Positions 1 to 8,139 are shown, counted from the first letter of the stretch. The stretch: DNA of 17,891 nucleotides from Streptomyces sp. NRRL F-5123 (GCF_000721495.1 NZ_JOHY01000089.1:1-17891); one strand, 5' to 3'. Notes: generated from the sequence alone by a model not told the origin. Translations and numbers: made by a program.

Positions 1-8
1 GGGAGGAA

Positions 9-26
9 AGCGCAGCGGGCTGCGCT
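9..26. terminator. Small stem-loop at the left edge
   Basis: A 7-bp perfect stem (AGCGCAG / CTGCGCT) encloses a CGGG loop. It lies about 70 bases beyond the stop of the ArsR-like gene, so it could end that transcript or one entering from outside the window. No T-tract follows on either strand. The rest of positions 1-94 holds no gene that I recognise. Confidence 0.3.
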
Positions 27-94
27 GACGACCGACAACGCAGCAAGCGTGCGTGCCAGACCCCTCCGGGCAGACGGGACTTTCGAAACAGGCC

Positions 95-742
95 CTAGTC
101 CGTGCGGCGCGGGAAGGCGTGCAGGTGAACGCGGATGCGGGCGGCGTCCTTCGCCTCCGCCTCCGTTTCCGACAGCCGCCGGCGGTAGGAGTCGACGAGC
201 TCGTGCAGCCGGTCGCCCAGCTCGCGGGCGAGCTCCGGGGTGAGCCGGAGGGTGAAGTCGCTGACGTCGAAGGCCTCCTGCCACCGCTCGGGCCACTCCC
301 CCATGGTGCCGAGCCAGGTGCCCAGCTCCTCGGCGTGCGCGGCGGCCTGGGCGTAGAGCAGCGTGTTGATCGCCCCGCGCACCTCCGGATCCGGGTGCCG
401 CGCGAACTCCGTGATGCTGTCCACCCGCGTCCCCCGGTGCGCCGCCCGCCACCACCGCTCCCGCCCCGTCCCGCGCCCGGGATCGTCCACGACGAAGCCG
501 TACGCGGCGAGTTGCCGCAGGTGGTAGCTGGTCGCCCCGCTGGACTCCCCCAGCCGCCCGGCGAGCGCGGACGCGGTGGAGGGCCCGAACTCCCGCAGCG
601 CCCCCAGCAGCCGCACCCGCAGCGGATGCGCGAGCCCGCGCAGCGACCGCGGGTCGAGCGGGCGTACGTCGTCGGCCGGCACCTCGCCGGTCGGCGGCTC
701 CTCGGCCGCGGGCTTCTCGGTCACAGGTGCCACGGTAGGCAT
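95..742 (-). CDS. ArsR-like winged helix-turn-helix transcriptional regulator
   Basis: This encodes 215 residues. A short Pro/Glu-rich N-terminus is followed by a winged helix-turn-helix domain at about residues 29-100: 'LAHPLRVRLLGALREFGPST', a recognition-helix region with 'SSGATSYHLRQLAAYGFV', and a basic wing. This is the HTH_20/ArsR-like layout seen in many Streptomyces regulators paired with efflux transporters. The C-terminal half is helical and probably dimerises or senses a ligand. I place the start at ATG 742 because an AAAGGA ribosome site lies 8 bases upstream. An in-frame TTG at 772 is less likely. Two palindromes (742-785) overlap the ribosome site and start codon, so repression of its own gene is likely. 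Any partner gene would lie left of the window, and the ligand cannot be told from the sequence. Confidence 0.88.
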   Translation of the reverse strand: MPTVAPVTEKPAAEEPPTGEVPADDVRPLDPRSLRGLAHPLRVRLLGALREFGPSTASALAGRLGESSGATSYHLRQLAAYGFVVDDPGRGTGRERWWRAAHRGTRVDSITEFARHPDPEVRGAINTLLYAQAAAHAEELGTWLGTMGEWPERWQEAFDVSDFTLRLTPELARELGDRLHELVDSYRRRLSETEAEAKDAARIRVHLHAFPRRTD

Positions 743-785
743 GCAAAGGTTCCTTTGCAACGGATTTTGCAAAGAAACCTTTGCA
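742..785. promoter_or_regulatory. Twin palindromic operator over the regulator's start
   Basis: There are two 18-bp dyads, 742-759 (TGCAAAGGTTCCTTTGCA) and 768-785 (TGCAAAGAAACCTTTGCA). Both fit TGCAAAG-N4-CTTTGCA, and their starts are 26 bp apart, about two and a half helical turns. The first is a perfect 8+8 bp palindrome that includes the ribosome-binding site and touches the start codon of the minus-strand ArsR-like gene. Placement and symmetry fit a homodimeric winged-helix repressor acting on its own gene. The assignment is inferred from position. Confidence 0.65.
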
Positions 786-808
786 TCAGTCCCGGAGCTA
801 CCGCGCTG

Positions 809-842
809 CCGCTACGCCTCCCTTGCCGCTACGCCTCCCTTG
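809..842. repeat. Perfect 17-bp tandem duplication
   Basis: The unit CCGCTACGCCTCCCTTG occurs twice back to back, at 809-825 and 826-842. It spans the stop codon (829-831) and last codons of the minus-strand Lrp-type gene, so the gene's final bases are copied just beyond its end. It looks like a local slippage duplication. Confidence 0.85.
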
Positions 843-1299
843 CCGCCTGCTCCACCAGGGGGATGATCCGCAGCGGCACCGGGTTCTCCAGGGCGATCGC
901 CGTCGAGGCGCGGACGATGCCGTCGAAGCCGACGACGCGGTCGATCACACGCTGGAGGTCGGCGTTCGAGCGGGCGACCAGGCGGCAGAGCATGTCACCC
1001 TCGCCCGTGGTGGTGTGCAGCTCCAGGACCTCGGGGACGGAGGCGAGGTGGGCGCGGACGGCCGGGCCGAGGCCCTGGCGGATCTCCAGGGTCGCGAAGG
1101 CGGTCACCGGGTAGCCGAGGGCCGCCGGGTCGACCTGGGGGCCGAAGCCGCGGACCACACCCTGGGCGCGGAGGCGGTCCAGGCGGGCCTGGACGGTGCC
1201 GCGGGCCACGCCGAGGCGGCGGGAGGCCTCCAGGACGCCTATCCGGGGCTCCTGGTCCAGCAGCACGATCAGCCGCCCGTCCAGCGCGTCGATCCCCAT
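829..1299 (-). CDS. Lrp/AsnC-family transcriptional regulator
   Basis: The product is 156 residues, the usual length for the family. The N-terminal helix-turn-helix reads 'LDGRLIVLLDQEPRIGVLEA' and then 'LGVARGTVQARLDRL'. The C-terminal half is a RAM/ligand-binding alpha-beta domain (about 65-145) with the typical 'VPEVLELHTTTGEGDMLCRL' segment. I chose ATG 1299 because the HTH starts within five residues of it and homologues begin this way. A GTG at 1335 would add 12 residues without a clear ribosome site. The gene is divergent from hppD across 130 bases. In actinomycetes an Lrp-type gene commonly sits beside hppD, so control of tyrosine/phenylalanine catabolism by an amino acid or keto-acid effector is a reasonable inference. 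It is not shown by the sequence. Confidence 0.9.
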   Translation of the reverse strand: MGIDALDGRLIVLLDQEPRIGVLEASRRLGVARGTVQARLDRLRAQGVVRGFGPQVDPAALGYPVTAFATLEIRQGLGPAVRAHLASVPEVLELHTTTGEGDMLCRLVARSNADLQRVIDRVVGFDGIVRASTAIALENPVPLRIIPLVEQAAREA

Positions 1300-2557
<1,258 letters not shown>

Positions 2558-2559
2558 GC

Positions 2560-2576
2560 CCCCCACCCGGTGGGGG
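2560..2576. terminator. GC hairpin after hppD
   Basis: CCCCCACC and GGTGGGGG pair around a central C, or as a 6-bp stem with a 5-base loop, starting three bases after the hppD stop. It lies between convergent genes and has no T-tract, like many Streptomyces terminators. It could work for hppD and perhaps for the MFS gene from the other side. Confidence 0.5.
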
Positions 2577-2613
2577 CCCGGCCCGGTGGGGGCCCGGCCC
2601 GGTGCGGGCCCGC
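2566..2613. repeat. Three 16-bp tandem units between convergent genes
   Basis: The unit CCCGGTGGGGGCCCGG occurs at 2566-2581 and 2582-2597, and with two changes at 2598-2613. The block fills most of the gap between hppD and the MFS gene and overlaps the hairpin after hppD. Each unit is partly self-complementary, so the block may strengthen termination in both directions. Confidence 0.8.
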
Positions 2614-2624
2614 CCCCGCCGGGG

Positions 2625-4100
2625 TCACCCGGCCTTCGGCCGCAGGCGCCGGGAGATCGCGGCGGCCGCGAGGGCCAGGGCCGCCGCCGGGAGGAAGACC
2701 GCGGCGAAGGCCGCGGGATGAGCGGCGGTGCGGGCGGCGGCGTGCGCCACGGGAGCGACCGAGCCGCCGCCGAGCGCCGCGAAGACGGAGCCCGCAGCGC
2801 CGACGAGGACGACGTTCGCGAGCGCGTCGCCGACCTGGAGGGCCGCGGAGTTCGTGCCGGTGTCCGCCGGGCGGGACACCCGCAGCATCAGCACCGTGAG
2901 CGTGGAGATCGTCATCCCCATGCCCATGCCGCCCGCGCACCACGCCACCGCCACGACCGCCGTCGGCACCGCGTGGTCCAGCGCCAGCGGCACCACCGCG
3001 ATCGCGCCCGCGGTGAGCAGCATGCCCACCTGGACGAGCCGCTCGCGCACCGGCTCGAAGCGCGGCCTGGCCTGGAGGTACGAGCCGAGCGCCCACGTCA
3101 GGCCGCCGCCCGCGAGGGAGAGGCCGGCGAGCGTGGGGGACAGCCCGCGCTGCGTCACGAGCATGAGCGGGATGAACGTCTCGGCCGCGGCGAAGGTGCC
3201 GGCGGCGAGCCCGCGCATGAGGACGATCGTGGGCAGCCCGCGGGCCGCCCTGAAGGTGCCGCGGGGCAGCAGCCGCAGTGCTGCGGGCACCATCAGACCC
3301 GCCCCGGCGAGCGCGGGCAGCACCGACAGTGGCCGCAGGTCCTGGCCCGCGTACTGGAGCAGCACGGCGCCGAGGGCGAGCAGCGCGGCGAGCCCGATCC
3401 GCCGCCCGTCCATCCGCGGCCGGGCGGTGTCGCGGGGGGCCGCGTGCGCCGCCGTACGCCGCAGCGCCGGGAGCATCACCGCGAGCGGCAGCACGACCAG
3501 CACCGGTATGGCCAGGAAGACCCAGCGCCAGCCCAGCTGCTCGGTCACCGTCCCGGACACGAGCGGCCCCACGATGGACGGCACGACCCACGACGCCGAG
3601 AAGGACGCCATCACCGCGGGCCGCAGCCGCTCCGGATAGGCCAGGCCCACCACCACGTACAGCGCGACGATCACCAGCCCGCCGCCGAGCCCCTGCACCG
3701 CCCGCCCGAGCACGAACACCCCCATCGTGCCCGCGGTCCCGCTGATCACCAGCCCCGCGGCGAAGGCCGCGATCCCGGTGGCCAGCGGGGCGAGCGGGCC
3801 CCCGCGGTCGCACCACTGGCCGCTCACGACCATCGCGAACAGCGACGTCGTGAAGTAGCCGGAGAAGCCGAAGGCGTAGAGGCCCAGCCCGTGCAGGTCG
3901 CGGGCGGCGACGGGCATGGCCGTACCGACGGCGGTGGCCTCGAAGGCGACCAGCAGCACGACGGACACGACCCCGAAGGTGAGGGCGCGGTATTCGCGCC
4001 CGAGTATCCCGCCCTCGTCCGGGCCGCTGCCCGTGCCCGCCACGGCCCCCTCACCAGGTACGACACCCGGTGCGGCCTTCCTGTCCCCTGCAACGCTCAT
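2625..4100 (-). CDS. MFS transporter, 14-TM drug-efflux type
   Basis: This is a 491-residue integral membrane protein. I count about 14 hydrophobic segments, starting at about residue 40 with 'FGVVSVVLLVAFEATAVGTA' (the TM1 position where DHA2 pumps have a D/E...A.P motif). The loop 'SGQWCDRGGP' after TM2 is a weak MFS motif A. 'GRAVQGLGGGLVIVALYVVV' matches TM4 motif B, and 'SWVVPSIVGPLVSG' matches the TM5 motif C typical of H+ antiporters. The family exports drugs or small metabolites using the proton gradient. The substrate here is unknown. I prefer ATG 4100 over ATG 4142 because homologues begin 'MSV' and a TACGCT -10 lies six bases upstream, implying a leaderless message. It converges on hppD and is probably not co-regulated with it. 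Confidence 0.88.
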   Translation of the reverse strand: MSVAGDRKAAPGVVPGEGAVAGTGSGPDEGGILGREYRALTFGVVSVVLLVAFEATAVGTAMPVAARDLHGLGLYAFGFSGYFTTSLFAMVVSGQWCDRGGPLAPLATGIAAFAAGLVISGTAGTMGVFVLGRAVQGLGGGLVIVALYVVVGLAYPERLRPAVMASFSASWVVPSIVGPLVSGTVTEQLGWRWVFLAIPVLVVLPLAVMLPALRRTAAHAAPRDTARPRMDGRRIGLAALLALGAVLLQYAGQDLRPLSVLPALAGAGLMVPAALRLLPRGTFRAARGLPTIVLMRGLAAGTFAAAETFIPLMLVTQRGLSPTLAGLSLAGGGLTWALGSYLQARPRFEPVRERLVQVGMLLTAGAIAVVPLALDHAVPTAVVAVAWCAGGMGMGMTISTLTVLMLRVSRPADTGTNSAALQVGDALANVVLVGAAGSVFAALGGGSVAPVAHAAARTAAHPAAFAAVFLPAAALALAAAAISRRLRPKAG

Positions 4101-4106
4101 CGCCCC

Positions 4107-4112
4107 AGCGTA
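4107..4112 (-). promoter_or_regulatory. -10 element of a possible leaderless promoter for the MFS gene
   Basis: On the minus strand TACGCT ends six bases before ATG 4100, so transcription would start at or next to the A of the start codon. There is no clear -35 at the standard distance and no Shine-Dalgarno sequence before this ATG. Leaderless mRNAs are common in Streptomyces. The call rests on one hexamer and its spacing. Confidence 0.35.
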
Positions 4113-4254
4113 AGGGGCAATCCCGCATTTCACCCCTGCCATGCGACCGTACCCGGCTCCCCCTTCCGCCCTACGCCCCGCGCCCTACCGCCGCCCCGTC
4201 CATGAACGCCCGTGAACGCACCGTTGCGGTCGCATGGCGCTCCCCCGCGTTCCG

Positions 4255-4284
4255 TTGACCCCGGCCCCCGCCGGCGGCGATGCT
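4255..4284 (+). promoter_or_regulatory. Candidate promoter of the tRNA-Cys gene
   Basis: TTGACC (4255-4260) and GATGCT (4279-4284) are 18 bases apart, which resembles a housekeeping sigma promoter with a weak -10. Transcription would begin near 4291, about 68 bases before the mature tRNA. The rest of the 258-base gap from 4101 to 4358 has no gene I can support. Positions 4291-4357 are notably A/G-rich, with repeated 'ACGA/AGCA' words, and would form the tRNA 5' leader. Confidence 0.4.
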
Positions 4285-4358
4285 CGTAGCGCAAGGAAAA
4301 CGCAGCACGAAGCAGCGCAGAGCAACACGAACAAGACGGACAAGACGAAGCAGCGCAC

Positions 4359-4430
4359 GGCCGTGTGCCCGAGTGGTTCAGGGACTCGATTGCAAATCGA
4401 GTGACACCGGTTCGAATCCGGTCACGGCCT
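4359..4430 (+). tRNA. tRNA-Cys (anticodon GCA)
   Basis: A complete cloverleaf can be drawn. The acceptor stem is GGCCGTG with CACGGCC (7 bp). The D arm has a 3-bp CCC/GGG stem. The anticodon stem CTCGA/TCGAG encloses the loop TTGCAAA, giving anticodon GCA. The variable loop is short. The T arm is ACCGG-TTCGAAT-CCGGT. The unpaired base at 4430 is T, the U73 discriminator expected of cysteine tRNA. CCA is not encoded, as is usual in Streptomyces. No other tRNA is nearby, and I find no second copy of the tRNA 3' end in the window that would mark an integrated element. Confidence 0.97.
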
Positions 4431-4566
4431 CTCCTTCTCCGCTCTCCGCCCCGCACCCGGTGGCGCAAAGTGGATGTTTAAGCGGAATCACCCCGCACGC
4501 ACCTCCTGTCTCACCTAGCGTCGCCTTCGGCCCGTGCGATCGGCGCGGGCCCGGGGGGAGCGGAAA
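4431..4566 (+). promoter_or_regulatory. Leader region of the WXG-protein operon
   Basis: These 136 bases separate tRNA-Cys from the next gene and must contain the operon's promoter unless it reads through from the tRNA. TAGCGT at 4516-4521 looks like a Streptomyces -10 (TAnnnT), but no matching -35 is visible. GGAAT (4484-4488), 19 bases before GTC (4508-4510), loosely recalls a SigR-type promoter but is a weak match. A strong ribosome site, GGGGGGAG, lies at 4553-4560. Confidence 0.3.
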
Positions 4567-6600
4567 GTGAACGACTTCTCGGGGGTGGACCCGGAGCGGG
4601 TGCGCTTACTCGCGAACCGGCTGAAGACCCTGGCGGACACCCTGGAGCGCGAGGCGCCCGGCATCCGCAAGCATTTCGACGACTGGCACGGCACGATCAG
4701 CCAGTCCCTGCTCTTCCAGCAGGTCACACAGATGCGCAAGGACGCCGGCGACATGGCGAAGCGGGCCGACCTGGCACTCCAGCTGGCGCACATCCCGCAC
4801 TACGGGAACCCGGACAGCCCGACGGACGGCTTCGTCAACGTCCCCTGGGACGTCAGCCGGATCGACGTCACGCGGGAGGCCCAGCAGGAGGCCCAGCTCC
4901 TGAAGAACGCGATGGACGATCCCGACGACCCCGAGTCGCGGAAGACCGTCGCCGAGGTCGCGCAGTCGATGGCCGACCACAAGGACGACCCCGCCTACAT
5001 GCAGGCGTTCATGGCGAACGGCGGCCTGGACCAGGCGGCGCGCGCCGCCCGCGTCCTGCACGGGCAGGACGGCACCTCGGCGGACGAGACGGTGCTCAGC
5101 AAGCAGTCCGAGGCGATCCTCGCCCAGTTCGGGCAGGGCGTCCAGGCCGCGACCACGATGGCCCGGCAGGGCCGGATCACCATGCCGCCGGACTGGGAGA
5201 AGAAGCTCACCCAGCCCGCCGACGGCGACATGTGGTCGGTCGGCATGCTCTTCAAGTACGGCCCGCCCGGCGACAAGTGGGACGCCAAGGTGCTCTCCGA
5301 CGTCGGCGGCGCGATGCTCGACTGGCGCAGCTCGCAGGAGATGCGCCCCCAGTACGCGGAGCCGACCACCACCTGGTCGGGCGGCTACATCGACCCCGAC
5401 CAGAACGCCTGGTACGTCTCCCTCGGCCTCAACTACGACGGCGGCAAGAACTCCGAGCAGAAGCGGACGAGCATCTCCGCGAACGACCCGTCGATCGCCC
5501 TGATGCAGCGCGTCAGCGAGAACCCCGACGCCGCCCGCGACCTGCTCACCGACGACACCAAGTGCCCCGACGGCAAGACCAGGGGATTCCACCACGCCCA
5601 GGTCCTGGTCAGCAACAAATGGCACACCCCGGGCCTGGACCAGCTCAACGACGCCAAATTCCCCGCCGCCGTCATCCGCGCCGCCACCCTCGACCGCACC
5701 CACCACCCGAAGGAGTCGGTCGAGGCGGCGGCCAACGTCATCAACGCTGCCGGGGACGAATACACGCTGGAGCAGAACCGCAAGCCGGAGGACCGGAAGA
5801 ACTACCCGTCGGGAAACACGGAGATGACGCATACGCTCTCCAGCGTCTTCCAGGCGTACGTACCGGATTTCGCCGCGTGCTGGCAGACGAAGAATCAGCC
5901 CGCCGCGCCGAGCGCGACCGACGACACGCAGCTGACCCTCGGCAAGGTACAAGCCGACCTGTTCCTCAACATGATCATGCAGAATCCGAAAGAACCGGGG
6001 AATATGCTCCAGGCGATCGACTCGCAGGTCACTCTCACGACCATGCACGGGCTGACCGAGGACAACCTGGACGACATCAACAATCTCGCCGCCCTGCGAG
6101 GTGAGATCTTCGGCACCCAGAGCGCCGACAAGATCCATGAAGCGGAGATGCTGGACACCGAGAACTCGCACCGGGAGCTGTGGTTCAACATCTTCTCCAG
6201 CGGTACCGCGGCGATCCCGAACGGGACGAAGCTGGGCCCGTGGGGACAGGCCGCCATCTGGGCGGGTATCCCCTACGCGGACACGCTGTTCTCGACGGAC
6301 AACGCCGCCACCGCGGAGAGCCAGTACCAGAAGGGACTGTACGACCAGGAGGACGCGATGCGCATCCCGGTCATGCAGGGCATGCTGCGCTCCGGAAAGG
6401 TCGCGCCGCCGAAGAGCCGCCCGGAATGGGCCGGCGGCAACATCGTCATCAGGACGACGGCCGACTCCAAGGCGTTCAACGACTGGTGGACCGAACTCAC
6501 CGGGGGAGACCACAAGGACCGGATTCCCGAGCTGAACACGGCCAACTCGGGGATGTGGACGTACTTCGAGCAGGGCAGTGGCAGAAGCGTGGCGTCCTGA
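4567..6600 (+). CDS. Large protein with N-terminal WXG100-like module (DUF6571-like)
   Basis: The 677-residue product starts at GTG 4567, six bases after GGGGGGAG. Residues 1-85 are helical with W40-H-G42 between two helices ('RLLANRLKTLADTLEREA' before, 'VTQMRKDAGDMAKRADLALQ' after), the layout of WXG100/ESAT-6-type proteins. The remaining 590 residues resemble, from memory, the Streptomyces DUF6571 family (e.g. 'NPDAARDLLTDD'), whose function is unknown. There is no signal peptide. One short hydrophobic stretch, 'WGQAAIWAGIPYADTLF', lies near residue 560. Codon 14 is TTA (4606-4608), the rare leucine codon read by the bldA tRNA, so translation is probably tied to development. The gene is first of three, with the lipoprotein and small WXG-like genes downstream. 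A type VII secretion substrate or a cytoplasmic partner of one is plausible. No toxin domain is recognised. Confidence 0.85.
   Translation: MNDFSGVDPERVRLLANRLKTLADTLEREAPGIRKHFDDWHGTISQSLLFQQVTQMRKDAGDMAKRADLALQLAHIPHYGNPDSPTDGFVNVPWDVSRIDVTREAQQEAQLLKNAMDDPDDPESRKTVAEVAQSMADHKDDPAYMQAFMANGGLDQAARAARVLHGQDGTSADETVLSKQSEAILAQFGQGVQAATTMARQGRITMPPDWEKKLTQPADGDMWSVGMLFKYGPPGDKWDAKVLSDVGGAMLDWRSSQEMRPQYAEPTTTWSGGYIDPDQNAWYVSLGLNYDGGKNSEQKRTSISANDPSIALMQRVSENPDAARDLLTDDTKCPDGKTRGFHHAQVLVSNKWHTPGLDQLNDAKFPAAVIRAATLDRTHHPKESVEAAANVINAAGDEYTLEQNRKPEDRKNYPSGNTEMTHTLSSVFQAYVPDFAACWQTKNQPAAPSATDDTQLTLGKVQADLFLNMIMQNPKEPGNMLQAIDSQVTLTTMHGLTEDNLDDINNLAALRGEIFGTQSADKIHEAEMLDTENSHRELWFNIFSSGTAAIPNGTKLGPWGQAAIWAGIPYADTLFSTDNAATAESQYQKGLYDQEDAMRIPVMQGMLRSGKVAPPKSRPEWAGGNIVIRTTADSKAFNDWWTELTGGDHKDRIPELNTANSGMWTYFEQGSGRSVAS
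4606..4608 (+). promoter_or_regulatory. TTA codon (bldA-dependent translation point)
   Basis: An in-frame TTA leucine codon is codon 14 of the 677-residue WXG-type protein. Reading the other genes of the window I found no further in-frame TTA. In Streptomyces TTA is decoded only by the bldA tRNA, which matures late in growth. A TTA this early in a gene therefore tends to delay expression until development or stress. Confidence 0.85.
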
Positions 6601-6667
6601 GGCCGCTCGGGGCCGACCGCACTCCTACGACACCGAACGACGAACGGCACAAAGGAAGCGAAGGGCG

Positions 6668-7759
6668 ATGGGGTATCGAAAAGGCCGGGGTCGTTCGGCG
6701 GGAACGGCCGCAGTGCTGAGCATGGCCGTCCTGGCCGGCGCCGCTGGGTGCGGGGGCGGGAACGGGTGGAAGCCGCCCACCAAGGGGGAGGCGTCCGTAC
6801 TCTTCCGCAACGCCGGGAACGGGCTGGACGCCGGCACGATCGGAGCGCCGCTCGGAGCGCTGTCCATCGCCGCTGACGGCACGCTGGCCGTTTACGACAG
6901 CGCGTACGTCTACACCTTCTCGCCCGACCGCAAGGCCGCCAAGCTGTGGCACATCGACTACGCGAAGTACGGCGGCGGAGGACTCGTCGCGCTGCCCGAC
7001 CACACCTTCGCGATCGGCGGGTACGGCCGCATGTACATCCGTGACACGAAGGGTCGTATGACGCTCCTCGCCGGAGTGGTGAAGACCGGCGCGGCCAGGC
7101 ACCGCCCCGTACCGCGGACCGCCTCGGCGGCCACCTACCACTTCTACGGCGTCGCCACCCCCTTCGGCAGACGCCCCGATGGCACCCTCCTCATCTCCGA
7201 CGCGGAAGCCGTGTGGGCCCTCAAGGACGGCACCCTGACCCGGCTGTACCTCTACCCCTACGACGGCAAGGACACGTCGGGACGCATACCGTTCGACTAC
7301 GCGATCACGTCGAACACGCTCGACGGCGCCGGGAACGTCTACGTCGGCCCGAAGAACAACGAGGGCGGTGTCGCGGGCCCCCCGCTCGACCAGATCCGCA
7401 TCGTGCACCCCGACGCCACCACCGCACCCCTCGCCCTCCCCGCCGAGATCCCCGGAGTCCCCTTCTCGAACAGCGACCTCACGGTCGTCTCGATGGCCGG
7501 CGGCGACGGCGAGAGCGTCTACGCCAACACCACCGCCGGACGATACGACGAGTACCTGCTCCGCATCAGCCGAGGCAACGTCACCGTCCTCGCCCACCAC
7601 AACCGCAAGGACGACAGCAACGGCGGCCTCGACTGCAAGAAGCACCAGCCCATGCAGGCCCGCGAGATCCCCTGCGCCCTCCCCGAGACCATCACCTACC
7701 GCAACGGCCGGCTCATCATGGGCGGCTTCACCCACTACTTCCTCGAACTCGCCGTCTGA
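6668..7759 (+). CDS. Putative lipoprotein with propeller-like repeats
   Basis: The product is 363 residues. A basic N-terminus and hydrophobic stretch lead to 'VLAGAAGCGGG', a loose lipobox with Cys28 as the probable lipid-anchored residue, followed by a Gly-rich tether. The rest is beta-rich with recurring segments of the type 'SIAADGTLAVYDSAYVYTF', 'LVALPDHTFAIGGYGRMYI', 'RRPDGTLLISDAEAVWAL' and 'NTLDGAGNVYVGP'. These resemble NHL/SMP-30-type propeller blades. No catalytic residues can be assigned, so binding or scaffolding outside the membrane is the better guess. ATG 6668 follows AAGGAAG, while an in-frame start at 6578 would overlap the upstream gene and hide the signal peptide. It lies 67 bases after the WXG-type gene and 26 bases before the small WXG-like gene, so the three are probably co-transcribed. 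Confidence 0.82.
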   Translation: MGYRKGRGRSAGTAAVLSMAVLAGAAGCGGGNGWKPPTKGEASVLFRNAGNGLDAGTIGAPLGALSIAADGTLAVYDSAYVYTFSPDRKAAKLWHIDYAKYGGGGLVALPDHTFAIGGYGRMYIRDTKGRMTLLAGVVKTGAARHRPVPRTASAATYHFYGVATPFGRRPDGTLLISDAEAVWALKDGTLTRLYLYPYDGKDTSGRIPFDYAITSNTLDGAGNVYVGPKNNEGGVAGPPLDQIRIVHPDATTAPLALPAEIPGVPFSNSDLTVVSMAGGDGESVYANTTAGRYDEYLLRISRGNVTVLAHHNRKDDSNGGLDCKKHQPMQAREIPCALPETITYRNGRLIMGGFTHYFLELAV

Positions 7760-7785
7760 CCGCACGGCCACCGGAAAGGACACCC

Positions 7786-8070
7786 ATGGGCGCGCCCGAC
7801 GCGGACCGGCTCGACACCGCATGCCGCCACGACATGCAGCTCATCACGACCTCCGTCGGCAAGATCCAGGGAGCCATCGGGGACGTGATCTCCATGATGG
7901 GCCCGGAGACCTGGTCCGGCACCCCCGCCCAGAACTGGGAGACCGACGCCCGCGGCCGCATGGCCCAGCTCCTCCGCCTCTTCAGCACCTACCCGCCCGA
8001 GCAGGACCGGCTCATCGAGAAGGCGCGGCAGGACCAGGACGCGAAGGACAGCAAGCGCACCGGGACCTGA
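7786..8070 (+). CDS. Small WXG100-like protein
   Basis: This is a 94-residue helical protein with no signal peptide. A helix ('LDTACRHDMQLITTSVGKIQ') leads to W43-S-G45, then a second helix ('AQNWETDARGRMAQLLRLFS') and a charged tail. A central WXG turn in a protein of about 100 residues is the defining layout of WXG100/ESAT-6 proteins, which work as dimers and are often exported by type VII (ESX) machinery. The match is by length, helices and the WXG turn only; I did not identify a named family. A GGAAAGGA ribosome site ends five bases before ATG 7786, 26 bases after the lipoprotein gene. It could pair with the WXG module of the 677-residue protein. No secretion ATPase (EccC-like) is in the window. 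A non-secreted regulatory role is also possible. Confidence 0.8.
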   Translation: MGAPDADRLDTACRHDMQLITTSVGKIQGAIGDVISMMGPETWSGTPAQNWETDARGRMAQLLRLFSTYPPEQDRLIEKARQDQDAKDSKRTGT

Positions 8071-8139
8071 TCGGGAGCAGGCGGATTGGCCCACGTTTTC
8101 CGGGGCCGAGTGGTCCAGCCCCGCGGGCCGCGCAGGCCG

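Noticed and set aside
53..1114. A long plus-strand frame opposite the two regulator genes.
   Set aside because: It is an antisense shadow caused by high GC. The minus-strand frames carry clear HTH domains and ribosome sites, and this translation is Arg/Pro/Gly-rich with no domain.
8102..8122. GGGGC...GCCCC stem after the small WXG-like gene.
   Set aside because: It has only 5 bp with an 11-base loop, too weak to call a terminator in this base composition.
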